This document shows, piece by piece, positions 16,685 to 24,605 of a DNA stretch of 64,000 nt (the stretch's first letter is position 1; each line of letters starts with the position of its first letter). The stretch is from Acidipropionibacterium timonense. GTDB lineage: Bacteria; Actinomycetota; Actinomycetes; Propionibacteriales; Propionibacteriaceae. The position numbers and the translations under genes were made by a program. Below the pieces are notes generated by a model. It was not told the origin of the DNA, did no database searches, and was given only the letters and a program-made list of their open reading frames with translations. The stretch lies in the NCBI RefSeq assembly GCF_900605005.1, contig NZ_LR027558.1, forward strand, positions 1-64,000, given 5' to 3'.

Positions 16685-17137
16685 ATGACGTCCCGCCGAT
16701 CCGCTGACGCGATGGGGCTGGTCGGTGCCCTGGTGTACCTGGCATTCGTCGTCGTGGCCGTGTCGATCCCCATGCTGCTCATTCCCTTGGCGCTGTGCCA
16801 CGTGTTCGAGGAGTGTCAGCTGACGTTCCGGTGGACGATCGGGACGATCGTCCTCACCTCAATCGGGTTCTTCGTCCTCGCCGTCGGTGTGTCACTGTTC
16901 ATGGGACTTCTCGTTCGAGCGGTGCCGAGACTCGGCCATCCTGCGATCAACGGAGCTGTCAAGGGCCTGGTCGAGGTCGGGCTTCTGTGGTGGTTCTACG
17001 GGTTGCTCATCGAACCGTCCGGTCATGCTCTGCTCGCCAGTGTGGTCCTCACCGTCTTCTGCCTTGTGACGGAGCCGATCCTGGATCGTGCGCTCGATCG
17101 GCAGCGGCGAGGCGGGGTCGGCCCCAGCGACACCTGA
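16685..17137 (+). CDS. Membrane protein, function unknown
   Basis: The 150-residue protein has about four hydrophobic segments and a short Arg/Asp-rich tail. GGAGG lies upstream of the ATG at 16685. The gene is a little less GC-biased than its neighbours. It lies directly upstream of the toxin-antitoxin pair. I recognise no family and assign no function. Confidence 0.65.
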   Translation: MTSRRSADAMGLVGALVYLAFVVVAVSIPMLLIPLALCHVFEECQLTFRWTIGTIVLTSIGFFVLAVGVSLFMGLLVRAVPRLGHPAINGAVKGLVEVGLLWWFYGLLIEPSGHALLASVVLTVFCLVTEPILDRALDRQRRGGVGPSDT

Positions 17138-17243
17138 CATGAGGGCATCGAGGTCGTGGCGAACCGCCGGCTGCTCGCGTTTGAGGAGTTGGGTGAGCAC
17201 CGGGTGCGAGCATGTGGAGGCCTACGTTGTGGGCGGATGGGTC

Positions 17244-17293
17244 GAGGACCTCGATCATGTGTCGACTAGAATCGACACATGATCGAGGTCCTC
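17244..17293. promoter_or_regulatory. 50-bp palindrome covering promoter and start codon of the toxin gene
   Basis: Perfect 22-bp arms at 17244-17265 and 17272-17293 flank a 6-base centre (CTAGAA). A TAGAAT -10 box spans 17267-17272, and the toxin ATG (17279-17281) begins 7 bases later, inside the right arm. The palindrome therefore runs from about -35 past the start codon and is a strong candidate autoregulatory operator. Because of the symmetry, the opposite strand also reads ATG followed by the same first codons from 17258 leftward. Confidence 0.75.
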
Positions 17294-17590
17294 ACCACTC
17301 AGGAGTTCGATCGATGGTTGCGTAGGCTGAAGGACAGGCAGGGTCGACTTCGGATTCTGTCCCGACTCGATCGCCTCGCGACTGGCAACCTCGGCGACAT
17401 CAAGCCAGTGGGTGACGGGGTTCTGGAGCTTCGTCTGACGTTTGGTCCCGGTTACCGGATTTACCTGACCAAGCGGGATGGCCAGATCGTTCTGCTGCTG
17501 TGCGGCGGCGACAGGTCGAGTCAAGCCGCCGACATCGTCCGGGCCCGCCAGCTGGCGGCTCGATGGAACCTGGAAGGAGGGCAACGATGA
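17279..17590 (+). CDS. higB: HigB/RelE-like toxin (phage-derived Gp49-like addiction module killer)
   Basis: The 103-residue protein matches the Gp49-like HigB family of RelE-fold mRNA interferases in length and motif order: an N-terminal EFDRWLRRLKDRQGR helix, then VGDGVLELRLTFGPGYRIYL, then a C-terminal strand VLLLCGGDRSSQ. Such toxins cut mRNA at the ribosome. It precedes its antitoxin, the HigBA gene order, with an ATGA overlap. The start codon appears leaderless and lies within the 50-bp palindrome. Confidence 0.88.
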   Translation: MIEVLTTQEFDRWLRRLKDRQGRLRILSRLDRLATGNLGDIKPVGDGVLELRLTFGPGYRIYLTKRDGQIVLLLCGGDRSSQAADIVRARQLAARWNLEGGQR

Positions 17591-17880
17591 GTGAGGCCTA
17601 CCGACATTTTGACGCCGCGGACTATCTCGAGAACATCGAGGATGTCGCAGGATATCTACAGCTTGCGCTCGAGGAATCGGGTGAGGATCCGGCGGCGGTG
17701 CCGCGCGCCCTGGGCGTCATCGCCCGTTCCGGGAACATGAGTGAGCTCGCTCGTCGCGTGGGCATGAGTCGCGACGGCCTCTACAAGGCGTTGTCCGACC
17801 AGGGCAATCCCACCTGGTCGACCGTCTGGAAGGTCTGCGAGGCGTTGGGCCTCAAGGTGTCCGTCCACGCAGTGGCTTGA
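17587..17880 (+). CDS. higA: HigA-like antitoxin with helix-turn-helix
   Basis: The 97-residue protein is the partner of the preceding toxin and overlaps it by four bases. The N-terminal half (AADYLENIEDVAGYLQLALEE) and the HTH region MSELARRVGMSRDGLYKALSDQGNPTWSTVW match the probable addiction-module antidote family, which binds the toxin and represses the operon. The upstream palindrome is its likely binding site. The pair stands alone, with no other mobile-element genes beside it. Confidence 0.88.
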   Translation: MSEAYRHFDAADYLENIEDVAGYLQLALEESGEDPAAVPRALGVIARSGNMSELARRVGMSRDGLYKALSDQGNPTWSTVWKVCEALGLKVSVHAVA

Positions 17881-18007
17881 GGCGTCGCGCAAGGGTCCAC
17901 TCGATGGTGGGGTGCCGTCGCGCCGTGGCGCGGGTTCCTCAGGGGGCCAGCCACATCGGTCGGCGGTTGTGTCGTGCGCGGTGCCCGCTTGTGCGTTTCC
18001 CGCAGGC

Positions 18008-18463
18008 TCAGCGGTCCGTGCCGTGCCCGTCCGCGTCATCCTCCAACAGGAGGGTGAGGAGGCGATGGAGCTCGGCGCGGTCCTCCTCGCCGAGGCGGCC
18101 GAGCCACTCGGCGCTCACCCGCCGGCGCTCGCGCAGGACGTCGGCGCTGATCTGTCGCCCGTGGTCGGTGAGCGAGACGAGGGTGGCGCGCCGGTCAGTG
18201 GGGTCCGGTGCACGTGAGACGAGCCCCTGGGTGACGAGCGCGTCGATGACCTCGGTGGCCGAGCGGGGCGTGATGTGCAGGCGATCGGCGACCTGCCCGG
18301 GGCGCGCCGACCCCTTGGACAGCACGCGCAGGGCCCGCACCTGGTGGGGCAGGAGGCCGAAGCGCGCGGAATCGGCCATCCAGCGGTGTCGTAGCGAGCG
18401 GAAGGCGCGGGCGAGCAGCTCGCCGGTGCTGTCGGGCTCGTCACGTTCCGGGGAGGGGGCCAT
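18008..18463 (-). CDS. MarR-family transcriptional regulator
   Basis: The 151-residue winged-helix regulator has its recognition region at about residues 55-85 (GQVADRLHITPRSATEVIDALVTQGLVSR) and the wing DPTDRRATLVSLTD at about 86-100. It is transcribed divergently from the ABC exporter gene with only 67 bases between the start codons, so it very likely represses that exporter in response to a drug-like ligand. The shared spacer holds a GATAAT -10-like box near 18496. Confidence 0.9.
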   Translation of the reverse strand: MAPSPERDEPDSTGELLARAFRSLRHRWMADSARFGLLPHQVRALRVLSKGSARPGQVADRLHITPRSATEVIDALVTQGLVSRAPDPTDRRATLVSLTDHGRQISADVLRERRRVSAEWLGRLGEEDRAELHRLLTLLLEDDADGHGTDR

Positions 18464-18530
18464 GCGGGAATACTAGCGAAGTCGCTGCGGCTGCCAGATA
18501 ATGAGGTAACCACAAGACATTGGAGGCGAC

Positions 18531-20459
18531 ATGCCAGGACCCATGCAGATGTCCCTCGGCGGAGCCCCGCGCATGGGGTTCGACCGCCCCGGGCTGGGCG
18601 CGTCCGGGCGCGCACCCGGACACCTGCCCGACGGTGGCCGATCCGGACCGGACGTCCGCCGCGAGGAGGACCGGCGACGCATCGCCGAGCACCCTGTCCC
18701 CGCGCGCCGCGTCCTCGCGCTCTTCGCGCCCCACCGTGGAGCGCTCGCCGTCGTCCTGGGGGCCATCGTCGCCACGTCGCTCATCTCGATGGTGCAGCCC
18801 TTCCTCGTGCGCGCCATCGTCGACGAGGCCATCCCACGCCAGGACGTGCCCCAGCTCCTCCGGCTCGTCGGCGCGATGCTCGCCGTCGCCGCCACCACCC
18901 AGGTCCTCGGCGTCGTCCAGACCTGGTACGCCACACGCACCGGCCAGCGCATCATGCACCGCCTGCGGACGTCCCTCTTCGACACCCTCCAGCGCCAGCA
19001 GCTCGGCTTCTTCACCCGCACCCGCTCCGGCGAGATCCAGTCGCGCCTGTCCAATGACATCGCCGGCATGCAGGACGTCGTCACCTCGACGGCGACCTCC
19101 ATCGCCTCCAACGTCACGACCCTCGTCGCCACCGCCGTCGCCATGTGCGCACTGTCCTGGCGGCTCGCCCTCCTCAGCGCCGTCATCCTGCCGCCCGCGA
19201 TCGTCCTCACCCGGCGGGTCGCCCTGCAGCGCCGTGAGATCACCGGCCGACAGCAGGAACGCCTCGCCGAGCTGCAGCAGCAGATCGCCGATGGTCTGTC
19301 GGCCAGCGGCATCATGCTCACCAAGACCCTCGGTCTCGGGCCCGCCCGCTCCGCGCGGTTCCGCGCGGACTCCAGCTCCCTCATCGAGCTCGAGCTCGAG
19401 TCCCAGATGGCCGGGAGACGCCGCATGGCCCTCATGCAGATCGTCTTCGCCGCCATCCCGGCGGCCGTGTACCTCGTGGCCGGGCTGCCTGCGACGAGTG
19501 GCGGCATGAGCATCGGCACGCTCATCGCCTTCTCCACCCTCCAGGCCTCGATCTTCCGACCCGTCATGGGCGTGCTCAACACCGGCGCCCAGGTGGTCGC
19601 GGCCGAAGCGCTCTTCAGCCGGGTCTTCGAGTACGTCGACCTCGACGACGAGCTGCCCGTCGCCGAGCATCCCGTCCGCCTGCCGCGTGCGGCGGTCCGC
19701 GGCGAGATCGCCCTCGAGCACGTCACCTACCGCTACCCCGGCTCGGCGGTCGACGCCCTCACCGACGTGAGCATGGCCGTCCCGGCGGGCGGCTCGCTGG
19801 CCCTCGTCGGCACCACCGGTTCGGGCAAGACGACGGTGGCGAGCCTCGTCTCGCGTCTCATGGACCCGACCGGCGGCCGCGTCACCCTCGACGGCGTCGA
19901 CCTGCGCGACCTCGACCCCACCGAGCTCACCTCGCTCGTCGGCGTCGTCACCCAGGAGACCTACCTCGTCCACGACACCATCCGCGCCAACCTTCTGCTC
20001 GGGCGGCCGGACGCCACCGACGACGAGCTGTGGGAGGCGTTGCGCACCGCCCAGGCCGAGGACCTCGTCCGCGCCCTGCCCGACGGGCTCGGTACGGTCG
20101 TCGGTGATCGTGGTCAACGCTTCAGCGGGGGTGAGAAGCAGCGCCTGGCCGTCGCCCGCACCGTCCTTCGCGACCCCGCCGTCCTCATCCTCGACGAGGC
20201 GACGAGTGCCCTGGACAACGTCACCGAGCGGCACCTCCAGGCGGCACTCGACGCCCTCGCCGAGGGGCGCACGGTCCTCACCATCGCCCACCGACTGTCC
20301 ACCATCGAGGACGCCGACCAGGTCGTCGTCCTCGAGCACGGTCGGGTGGTCGAGACCGGCGGCTTCGACGAGCTCGTCGCCCGTGGGGGAGCGCTCGCCC
20401 GACTCGCCGGTGCCCAGCCCGACGCCGACGCGGACCGGGCCGCCGTCGCCGCGGCCTGA
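18531..20459 (+). CDS. ABC transporter, fused permease and ATPase (multidrug exporter type)
   Basis: The 642-residue half-transporter has a long hydrophilic N-terminus, about six membrane helices between residues 70 and 350, and a C-terminal ATPase. Walker A is GTTGSGKT at 427-434, followed by the signature FSGGEKQR, Walker B VLILDEATSALD and the H-loop histidine in TIAHRLS. It would act as a homodimer exporting drugs, lipids or peptides across the membrane. TGGAGG precedes the ATG at 18531. A divergent MarR gene suggests that it is inducible. Confidence 0.92.
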   Translation: MPGPMQMSLGGAPRMGFDRPGLGASGRAPGHLPDGGRSGPDVRREEDRRRIAEHPVPARRVLALFAPHRGALAVVLGAIVATSLISMVQPFLVRAIVDEAIPRQDVPQLLRLVGAMLAVAATTQVLGVVQTWYATRTGQRIMHRLRTSLFDTLQRQQLGFFTRTRSGEIQSRLSNDIAGMQDVVTSTATSIASNVTTLVATAVAMCALSWRLALLSAVILPPAIVLTRRVALQRREITGRQQERLAELQQQIADGLSASGIMLTKTLGLGPARSARFRADSSSLIELELESQMAGRRRMALMQIVFAAIPAAVYLVAGLPATSGGMSIGTLIAFSTLQASIFRPVMGVLNTGAQVVAAEALFSRVFEYVDLDDELPVAEHPVRLPRAAVRGEIALEHVTYRYPGSAVDALTDVSMAVPAGGSLALVGTTGSGKTTVASLVSRLMDPTGGRVTLDGVDLRDLDPTELTSLVGVVTQETYLVHDTIRANLLLGRPDATDDELWEALRTAQAEDLVRALPDGLGTVVGDRGQRFSGGEKQRLAVARTVLRDPAVLILDEATSALDNVTERHLQAALDALAEGRTVLTIAHRLSTIEDADQVVVLEHGRVVETGGFDELVARGGALARLAGAQPDADADRAAVAAA

Positions 20460-20555
20460 CCGGGCGGAGGAGTCCGGCGACGCGGCATGGCGGAGGTCCG
20501 GGGGGCCGCCCCACGCCATCACCTGAGCCGCGCTGATCGCGTCAGGACAGGGTCT

Positions 20556-20921
20556 TCACCGAGGTAGCCGCGCGAACGGGCGCACCTCGACCACGCCGCG
20601 GCAGGCCTTGGAGCCCTGGGCGGCGAGACCGAGGGCCACGTCGAGGTCAGGGACATCGATGACCCAGAAGCCGCCGACGTACTCCGCGGCCTGCGCGTGC
20701 GGGCCGTCGGTGATGATCGGGCGTTCGCCCTGGCCGTCGACCGTGGTCGCAGCGGCGATCGGGGCCAGTCCGCCGGCGAACACGAAGTAGCCCTCGCGCT
20801 GGAGCATGGAGTTGAAGTCGGCGGTGGCGGCCAGTGCTGCCGACATCGACTCGGCCGACTCGTACGGTCCATACGGTCCGGGTTGCGCGGGCGCGAAGAC
20901 GGACAACAGATACCGGGCCAT
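20556..20921 (-). CDS. YCII-domain (DGPF) protein
   Basis: The 121-residue protein has the ferredoxin-like YCII fold with the diagnostic segment DGPHAQAAEYVGGFWVID at about residues 72-89. Family members are small dimeric proteins of mostly unknown function, sometimes linked to ECF sigma factors; none is nearby. The ATG at 20921 has GAGGAG upstream, so the longer upstream frame is not used. Confidence 0.82.
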   Translation of the reverse strand: MARYLLSVFAPAQPGPYGPYESAESMSAALAATADFNSMLQREGYFVFAGGLAPIAAATTVDGQGERPIITDGPHAQAAEYVGGFWVIDVPDLDVALGLAAQGSKACRGVVEVRPFARLPR

Positions 20922-21023
20922 GATCACTCCTCGGATACCGACAACTGGAGGGCCGGAGCTCGCGCCCCGGTGGCGACCCTCCAACCCGTCCACGGACACG
21001 GCGCTCCCGGAGTGTCCACGAGT

Positions 21024-21410
21024 TCAGGGGCCCCGATGAAGGCCGAAGTCGACGAGGTGGCCGGCGGGGCTGGCGTAGGTCGCGAAGAGTTCGTCGCCCT
21101 CAGGGTTGTCGACGGGTCCGCGGGCGGAGACGACCAGTCGGCCACCGGCGGCCACGGCCTGTCGACCGGCGGCCTCGAGGTCGTCGACGTGGACATCGAG
21201 GTGGATCTGTTGTTGCTGGGGCCCCTCCGGCCAGTGCGGGGGCTGGTGGTCGGGCGCGTGCTGCACGCCTGCGATCCAGCGACCGTCCACGATGATGCTC
21301 TGCCAGTGGTCGTCGCCGGTCGCCTCGCCACCCAGGACGCTCGCCCAGAACCGAGCCTCGCCGACGACATCCCGGGCATCGAGGACGATGACCATGTTCA
21401 CGATCCTCAT
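21024..21410 (-). CDS. VOC-family glyoxalase-like protein
   Basis: The 128-residue protein belongs to the vicinal oxygen chelate/glyoxalase superfamily, with paired beta-alpha-beta-beta-beta units. His and Glu/Asp metal-ligand candidates are seen in QQQIHLDVHVDDL and in the C-terminal SPAGHLVDF. GAGGAG lies upstream of the ATG at 21410. Its role is unknown; relatives include fosfomycin- or bleomycin-type resistance proteins and uncharacterised enzymes. It follows the YCII gene's promoter region, but the two may be separate transcripts. Confidence 0.8.
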   Translation of the reverse strand: MRIVNMVIVLDARDVVGEARFWASVLGGEATGDDHWQSIIVDGRWIAGVQHAPDHQPPHWPEGPQQQQIHLDVHVDDLEAAGRQAVAAGGRLVVSARGPVDNPEGDELFATYASPAGHLVDFGLHRGP

Positions 21411-21464
21411 CGGATCTCCTCGTCTCCCTCATCATCCCCTCGCGAGGACTGTGGCCGGGTGCGA

Positions 21465-22784
21465 TCAGCGCAGTTCGGTCACCGTCCCGGGCCCCTCGAG
21501 GGACCACCGGGAGGTGGCCGTCGGGTAGATCCGGGTCGTTGCCGGGACGCCCTCGACGAAGACCTCGACGAGTGACCCGTCGATGAGGACCTGCGCCCCG
21601 GCCGGCAGCTCGAGGTGGTCCAGGCCCCCGTCGACCTCGCTGCAGCGCAGCATCGCCGGCCCCTGCGCGCGCACCCGCACCCACGGGTGGTCGAGGGCCG
21701 ACCACGACGGGTCGAGGGCCGCGCCGGTGGCGGCGTCGAGTTCGGGCACCGGGTCGGCGACGAGCCTGCCGTCGCGCAGGTGCAGCTCGCGGGCCGTGGT
21801 GATGACCCCGGACCAGCCGTGCTCGTCGAGCCAAGCGTCGTCGCGCCCGAGCTCCCAGGACCATCCCCACAGCACCGCTCGCTCGCCGACCTGGGCAACC
21901 TGGGGGGCATAGAAGGCCGGCCCGGCATCGACGGTGCCGCCGTCACGGGGGTTGAAGCGGGGGACGGCGTCGACGATCTCGAGGTCACCGACCATCCATG
22001 CCACTCCCGCCAGGTCGGAGTCACCGCCGTCGCGACGCCACAGGGACACGAGCAGGACCCACTGGCCGTCGACTCGCACGAGATTGGGGCACTCCCAGAT
22101 GTCGGCCGGGGCCACCCGGGCGGCGACCGGGTCGTCGACCCGCAGCAGGGTGCCCAACGGCTTCCAGTCGGACAGGTCGGTGGCGTCGAGGACGACGACC
22201 TGGGCCAGGTGGCGTCGATCCCCCGAGACATCGGGGCCGGGCTGGCCGAACCCCTCGATGACGTAGCGGTGCCCGTCGACGGTGACGACGAAGGGATCGC
22301 GGGTCTCCGGGGCGGGGCCGTCGTGCCCGGGCTCCGGGCTCCCAGCGACCGGCTTCCCGTTCCCGGCGGCCCCAGGGGCTGTGCTATCAGCGCCCCAAGG
22401 GCCGGTGCTCGCCGTGGCGGCCGCCCGAAAGGTGCGCAGGCCGTCCTCACTGCGGGCCGTGAGGCCCACCGCTGCCGCCGGGGTGGTGGCGACCGCCGTG
22501 TAGCAGGCGGTGGGGACCCCCTCGTCGAGGGTCATCGACCCTGACCAGCAGCCGACGGCGTCCAACCCGCCCGGGGTCGGGGCCAGGGCGACCGGCTGCT
22601 CGCTCCAGTGGACGAGGTCCTCGGAGGTCGCGTGGCCCCAGTGAATGTTGCCGTGCCTCGGCTCGGCGGGGTTGTACTGGAAGAAGACGTGCCAGGTGCC
22701 GTCGATCCGACACACCCCGTTGGGATCGTTGAGCCAGCCGTGCGCGGGCCGGATGTGGTGGGCGGGGAGGGCGGCGTCGATCAC
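21465..22784 (-). CDS. Glycoside hydrolase family 32 (sucrose/fructan hydrolase)
   Basis: The 439-residue protein carries the three GH32 carboxylate motifs in order: WLNDPNG near residue 17 (nucleophile Asp), RDP in ETRDPF near 178 (transition-state stabiliser) and EC in IWECPN near 230 (acid/base Glu). A C-terminal beta-sandwich follows. It cleaves terminal fructose from sucrose or fructo-oligosaccharides. There is no signal peptide, so it acts in the cytoplasm on imported sugar. A linker at about 145-175 is Gly/Pro-rich. Its GTG start overlaps the stop of the permease gene. Confidence 0.9.
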   Translation of the reverse strand: MIDAALPAHHIRPAHGWLNDPNGVCRIDGTWHVFFQYNPAEPRHGNIHWGHATSEDLVHWSEQPVALAPTPGGLDAVGCWSGSMTLDEGVPTACYTAVATTPAAAVGLTARSEDGLRTFRAAATASTGPWGADSTAPGAAGNGKPVAGSPEPGHDGPAPETRDPFVVTVDGHRYVIEGFGQPGPDVSGDRRHLAQVVVLDATDLSDWKPLGTLLRVDDPVAARVAPADIWECPNLVRVDGQWVLLVSLWRRDGGDSDLAGVAWMVGDLEIVDAVPRFNPRDGGTVDAGPAFYAPQVAQVGERAVLWGWSWELGRDDAWLDEHGWSGVITTARELHLRDGRLVADPVPELDAATGAALDPSWSALDHPWVRVRAQGPAMLRCSEVDGGLDHLELPAGAQVLIDGSLVEVFVEGVPATTRIYPTATSRWSLEGPGTVTELR

Positions 22785-23662
22785 TTGACTGCTCCTGCGG
22801 TAAGGCCCTCGCGCAGCGGACGCTGGCCGATGATGAAGACGATGAGGGCCGGGATCATCGACAGGACGACGCCGGCGAGGATCGTCGACATGGACCCGGT
22901 GCCGAGCTGCCCCTGCAGCGAGACGAGACCGAGCGGAAGGGTGAAGTTCTCCTCCGAGATCGTCAGGATGAGGGGCCGGAAGAACTCGTTCCAGATGCCG
23001 TTGAAGGCAAGGATCCCGACGATCGCCATGCCCGGGGTGGCCAGGGGAAGGTAGATGCTGCGGAAGATCGTCCACGGCGAGGCACCGTCGACCTCGGCCG
23101 CCTCGGCCAGGGTGTCGGGGATACCCATGAAGTACTGCCTCATGAGGAAGGTGCCGAAGGCGGTCGGGATGGCGGGCAGGATGAGTGCCAGCAGGGTGTC
23201 GGCCAGGTGCATGCCACGGATGAGCATGAACACCGGGACGATCGTCACCTGCATGGGGATCATCATCGTCGCCAGGATGATGCCGAAGAGGAGGTTCGAG
23301 CCGCGGAACCGCAGTCGGGCGAAGGCGTAGCCGGCCAGGGCCGCGGTGAGCATCTGACCGATGGCGCACAGCCCGGTGACGAGCGTCGAGTTCCAGAAGA
23401 GTCGGATGACGTCGACCTTGCTGAAGACGTCGCGGAAGGCGGCCAGGGAGAGGGTCCGGTGACCGGCGGCGTCGGTCGGGGTGAGGGCCGTGACGAGGGT
23501 CCAGACGACCGGGCCGAGGGTGAGGAAGAGGGCGATGAGCAGGACGATGATCTTGGCGGTCATCGACAGGCTCGAGGTGACGCGGTGGCGGGCCAGGGCA
23601 CGGTCCTGATGGTTGGCCGGCTCATGGTTGGCCGACCGGGGGGTGGCGGTGGTGGTGGACAT
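22781..23662 (-). CDS. ABC sugar transporter permease (MalG/UgpE type)
   Basis: The 293-residue inner-membrane permease has about six helices and the cytoplasmic coupling loop EAAEVDGASPWTIFRSIYLP that docks the ATPase. A 30-residue hydrophilic N-terminus precedes the first helix. It follows the MalF-type permease gene after 8 bases and overlaps the GH32 gene, so it belongs to the fructoside uptake operon. No ATPase subunit is encoded here; a shared MsiK-type ATPase elsewhere is likely, as is usual in actinobacteria. Confidence 0.9.
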   Translation of the reverse strand: MSTTTATPRSANHEPANHQDRALARHRVTSSLSMTAKIIVLLIALFLTLGPVVWTLVTALTPTDAAGHRTLSLAAFRDVFSKVDVIRLFWNSTLVTGLCAIGQMLTAALAGYAFARLRFRGSNLLFGIILATMMIPMQVTIVPVFMLIRGMHLADTLLALILPAIPTAFGTFLMRQYFMGIPDTLAEAAEVDGASPWTIFRSIYLPLATPGMAIVGILAFNGIWNEFFRPLILTISEENFTLPLGLVSLQGQLGTGSMSTILAGVVLSMIPALIVFIIGQRPLREGLTAGAVK

Positions 23663-23670
23663 CTTCGGCC

Positions 23671-24603
23671 TCACATGTAGAAGACGAGTCGCTTGGACAG
23701 ACGGAACTGCAGCCAGGTGGCGAGCATGATGATGAGCATGAGCACCAGGCCGATGGCTGCCGCCAAGCCGAAGTGGAGCTCGGTGAAGGCCGACTGGTAG
23801 ATGACCATGACGGCGGTGCGCGTCGAGTCGCCGGGGCCGCCCCGGGTGAGGACGTAGGGCTGGTCGAAGATCTGCAGGGCCGAGATGATCGCCATGACCG
23901 AGGCGACGAGCATCGTCGGGCTCACCAACGGCAGGGTGATCCGGGCGAACCTGCTCCAGCCCGAGGCGCCGTCGATGTCGGCGGCCTCGTAGACGTCCTT
24001 GGGGATCGACGACAGCCCGCCGATGAAGAGCAGGAAGGTGAACCCGAAGTTCTGCCACACGTACACCAGGACGGTGACGACCATGGCTCCGGCGGCCGTC
24101 GACAGCCACTTGACCGGGGCGATGCCGACGAGGGCCAGGAGCTTGTTGACGGTGCCGAAGTCCTCGTTGAAGAGGAAGCTCATGACCAGCGACACCGACG
24201 CCGCCGAGAGAATGAGCGGGAAGAAGAACGAGGACCTGAAGAAACTGCGTAGCCATCCGGGCATCCTCGACTGGACGAGGACGGCCAGGGTGAGGGCGAC
24301 GATGATCTGCAGGATGACGGTGACAATGACGAATCCGAAGGTGTTGAGGAAGGACACCCGGATCGTCCGGGAGGTGGCCATCGTCACGAAATTGTGGACG
24401 CCGACGAACTTCGGCGTCGAGATGATGTCCCAGCTGCAGAAGGCCAGGAGGATCGAACCGATCATGGGCACGAGGGTGAACAGACCGATGCCCAGGACGG
24501 TCGGCAGGAGGAACCAGAAGGCCAGACGCGACTCCCGGCGCTTGCGGGACGAACTCTTGACGACCGACTGGACGGAGGCGGGTGCGGGGGTGGAGACGGC
24601 CAT
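23671..24603 (-). CDS. ABC sugar transporter permease (MalF/UgpA type)
   Basis: The 310-residue permease has about six membrane segments and the coupling motif EAADIDGASGWSRFARITLP. The ATG at 24603 lies 2 bases after the stop of the substrate-binding-protein gene, and an AAGGA site lies inside that gene. It forms a heterodimer with the downstream MalG-type permease. Confidence 0.9.
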   Translation of the reverse strand: MAVSTPAPASVQSVVKSSSRKRRESRLAFWFLLPTVLGIGLFTLVPMIGSILLAFCSWDIISTPKFVGVHNFVTMATSRTIRVSFLNTFGFVIVTVILQIIVALTLAVLVQSRMPGWLRSFFRSSFFFPLILSAASVSLVMSFLFNEDFGTVNKLLALVGIAPVKWLSTAAGAMVVTVLVYVWQNFGFTFLLFIGGLSSIPKDVYEAADIDGASGWSRFARITLPLVSPTMLVASVMAIISALQIFDQPYVLTRGGPGDSTRTAVMVIYQSAFTELHFGLAAAIGLVLMLIIMLATWLQFRLSKRLVFYM

Positions 24604-24605
24604 GA

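Noticed and set aside
17049-17258. Mirror open frame starting with the same residues as the HigB toxin on the minus strand
   Set aside because: Only the first five codons match, because of the palindrome. The rest is low-complexity antisense to the membrane protein gene.
17138-18007. Toxin-antitoxin locus as the edge of a prophage or genomic island
   Set aside because: No integrase, attachment repeats, tRNA or phage genes flank it, and its base composition is similar to that of its neighbours.
18441-20522. Long open frames antisense to the ABC exporter, and similar ones at 35796-37238, 14536-15705, 40361-42463 and 43833-45185
   Set aside because: They mirror well-supported genes in a GC-rich genome, are low in complexity (Arg/Gly/Asp/Pro-rich) and show no domain or start signal.
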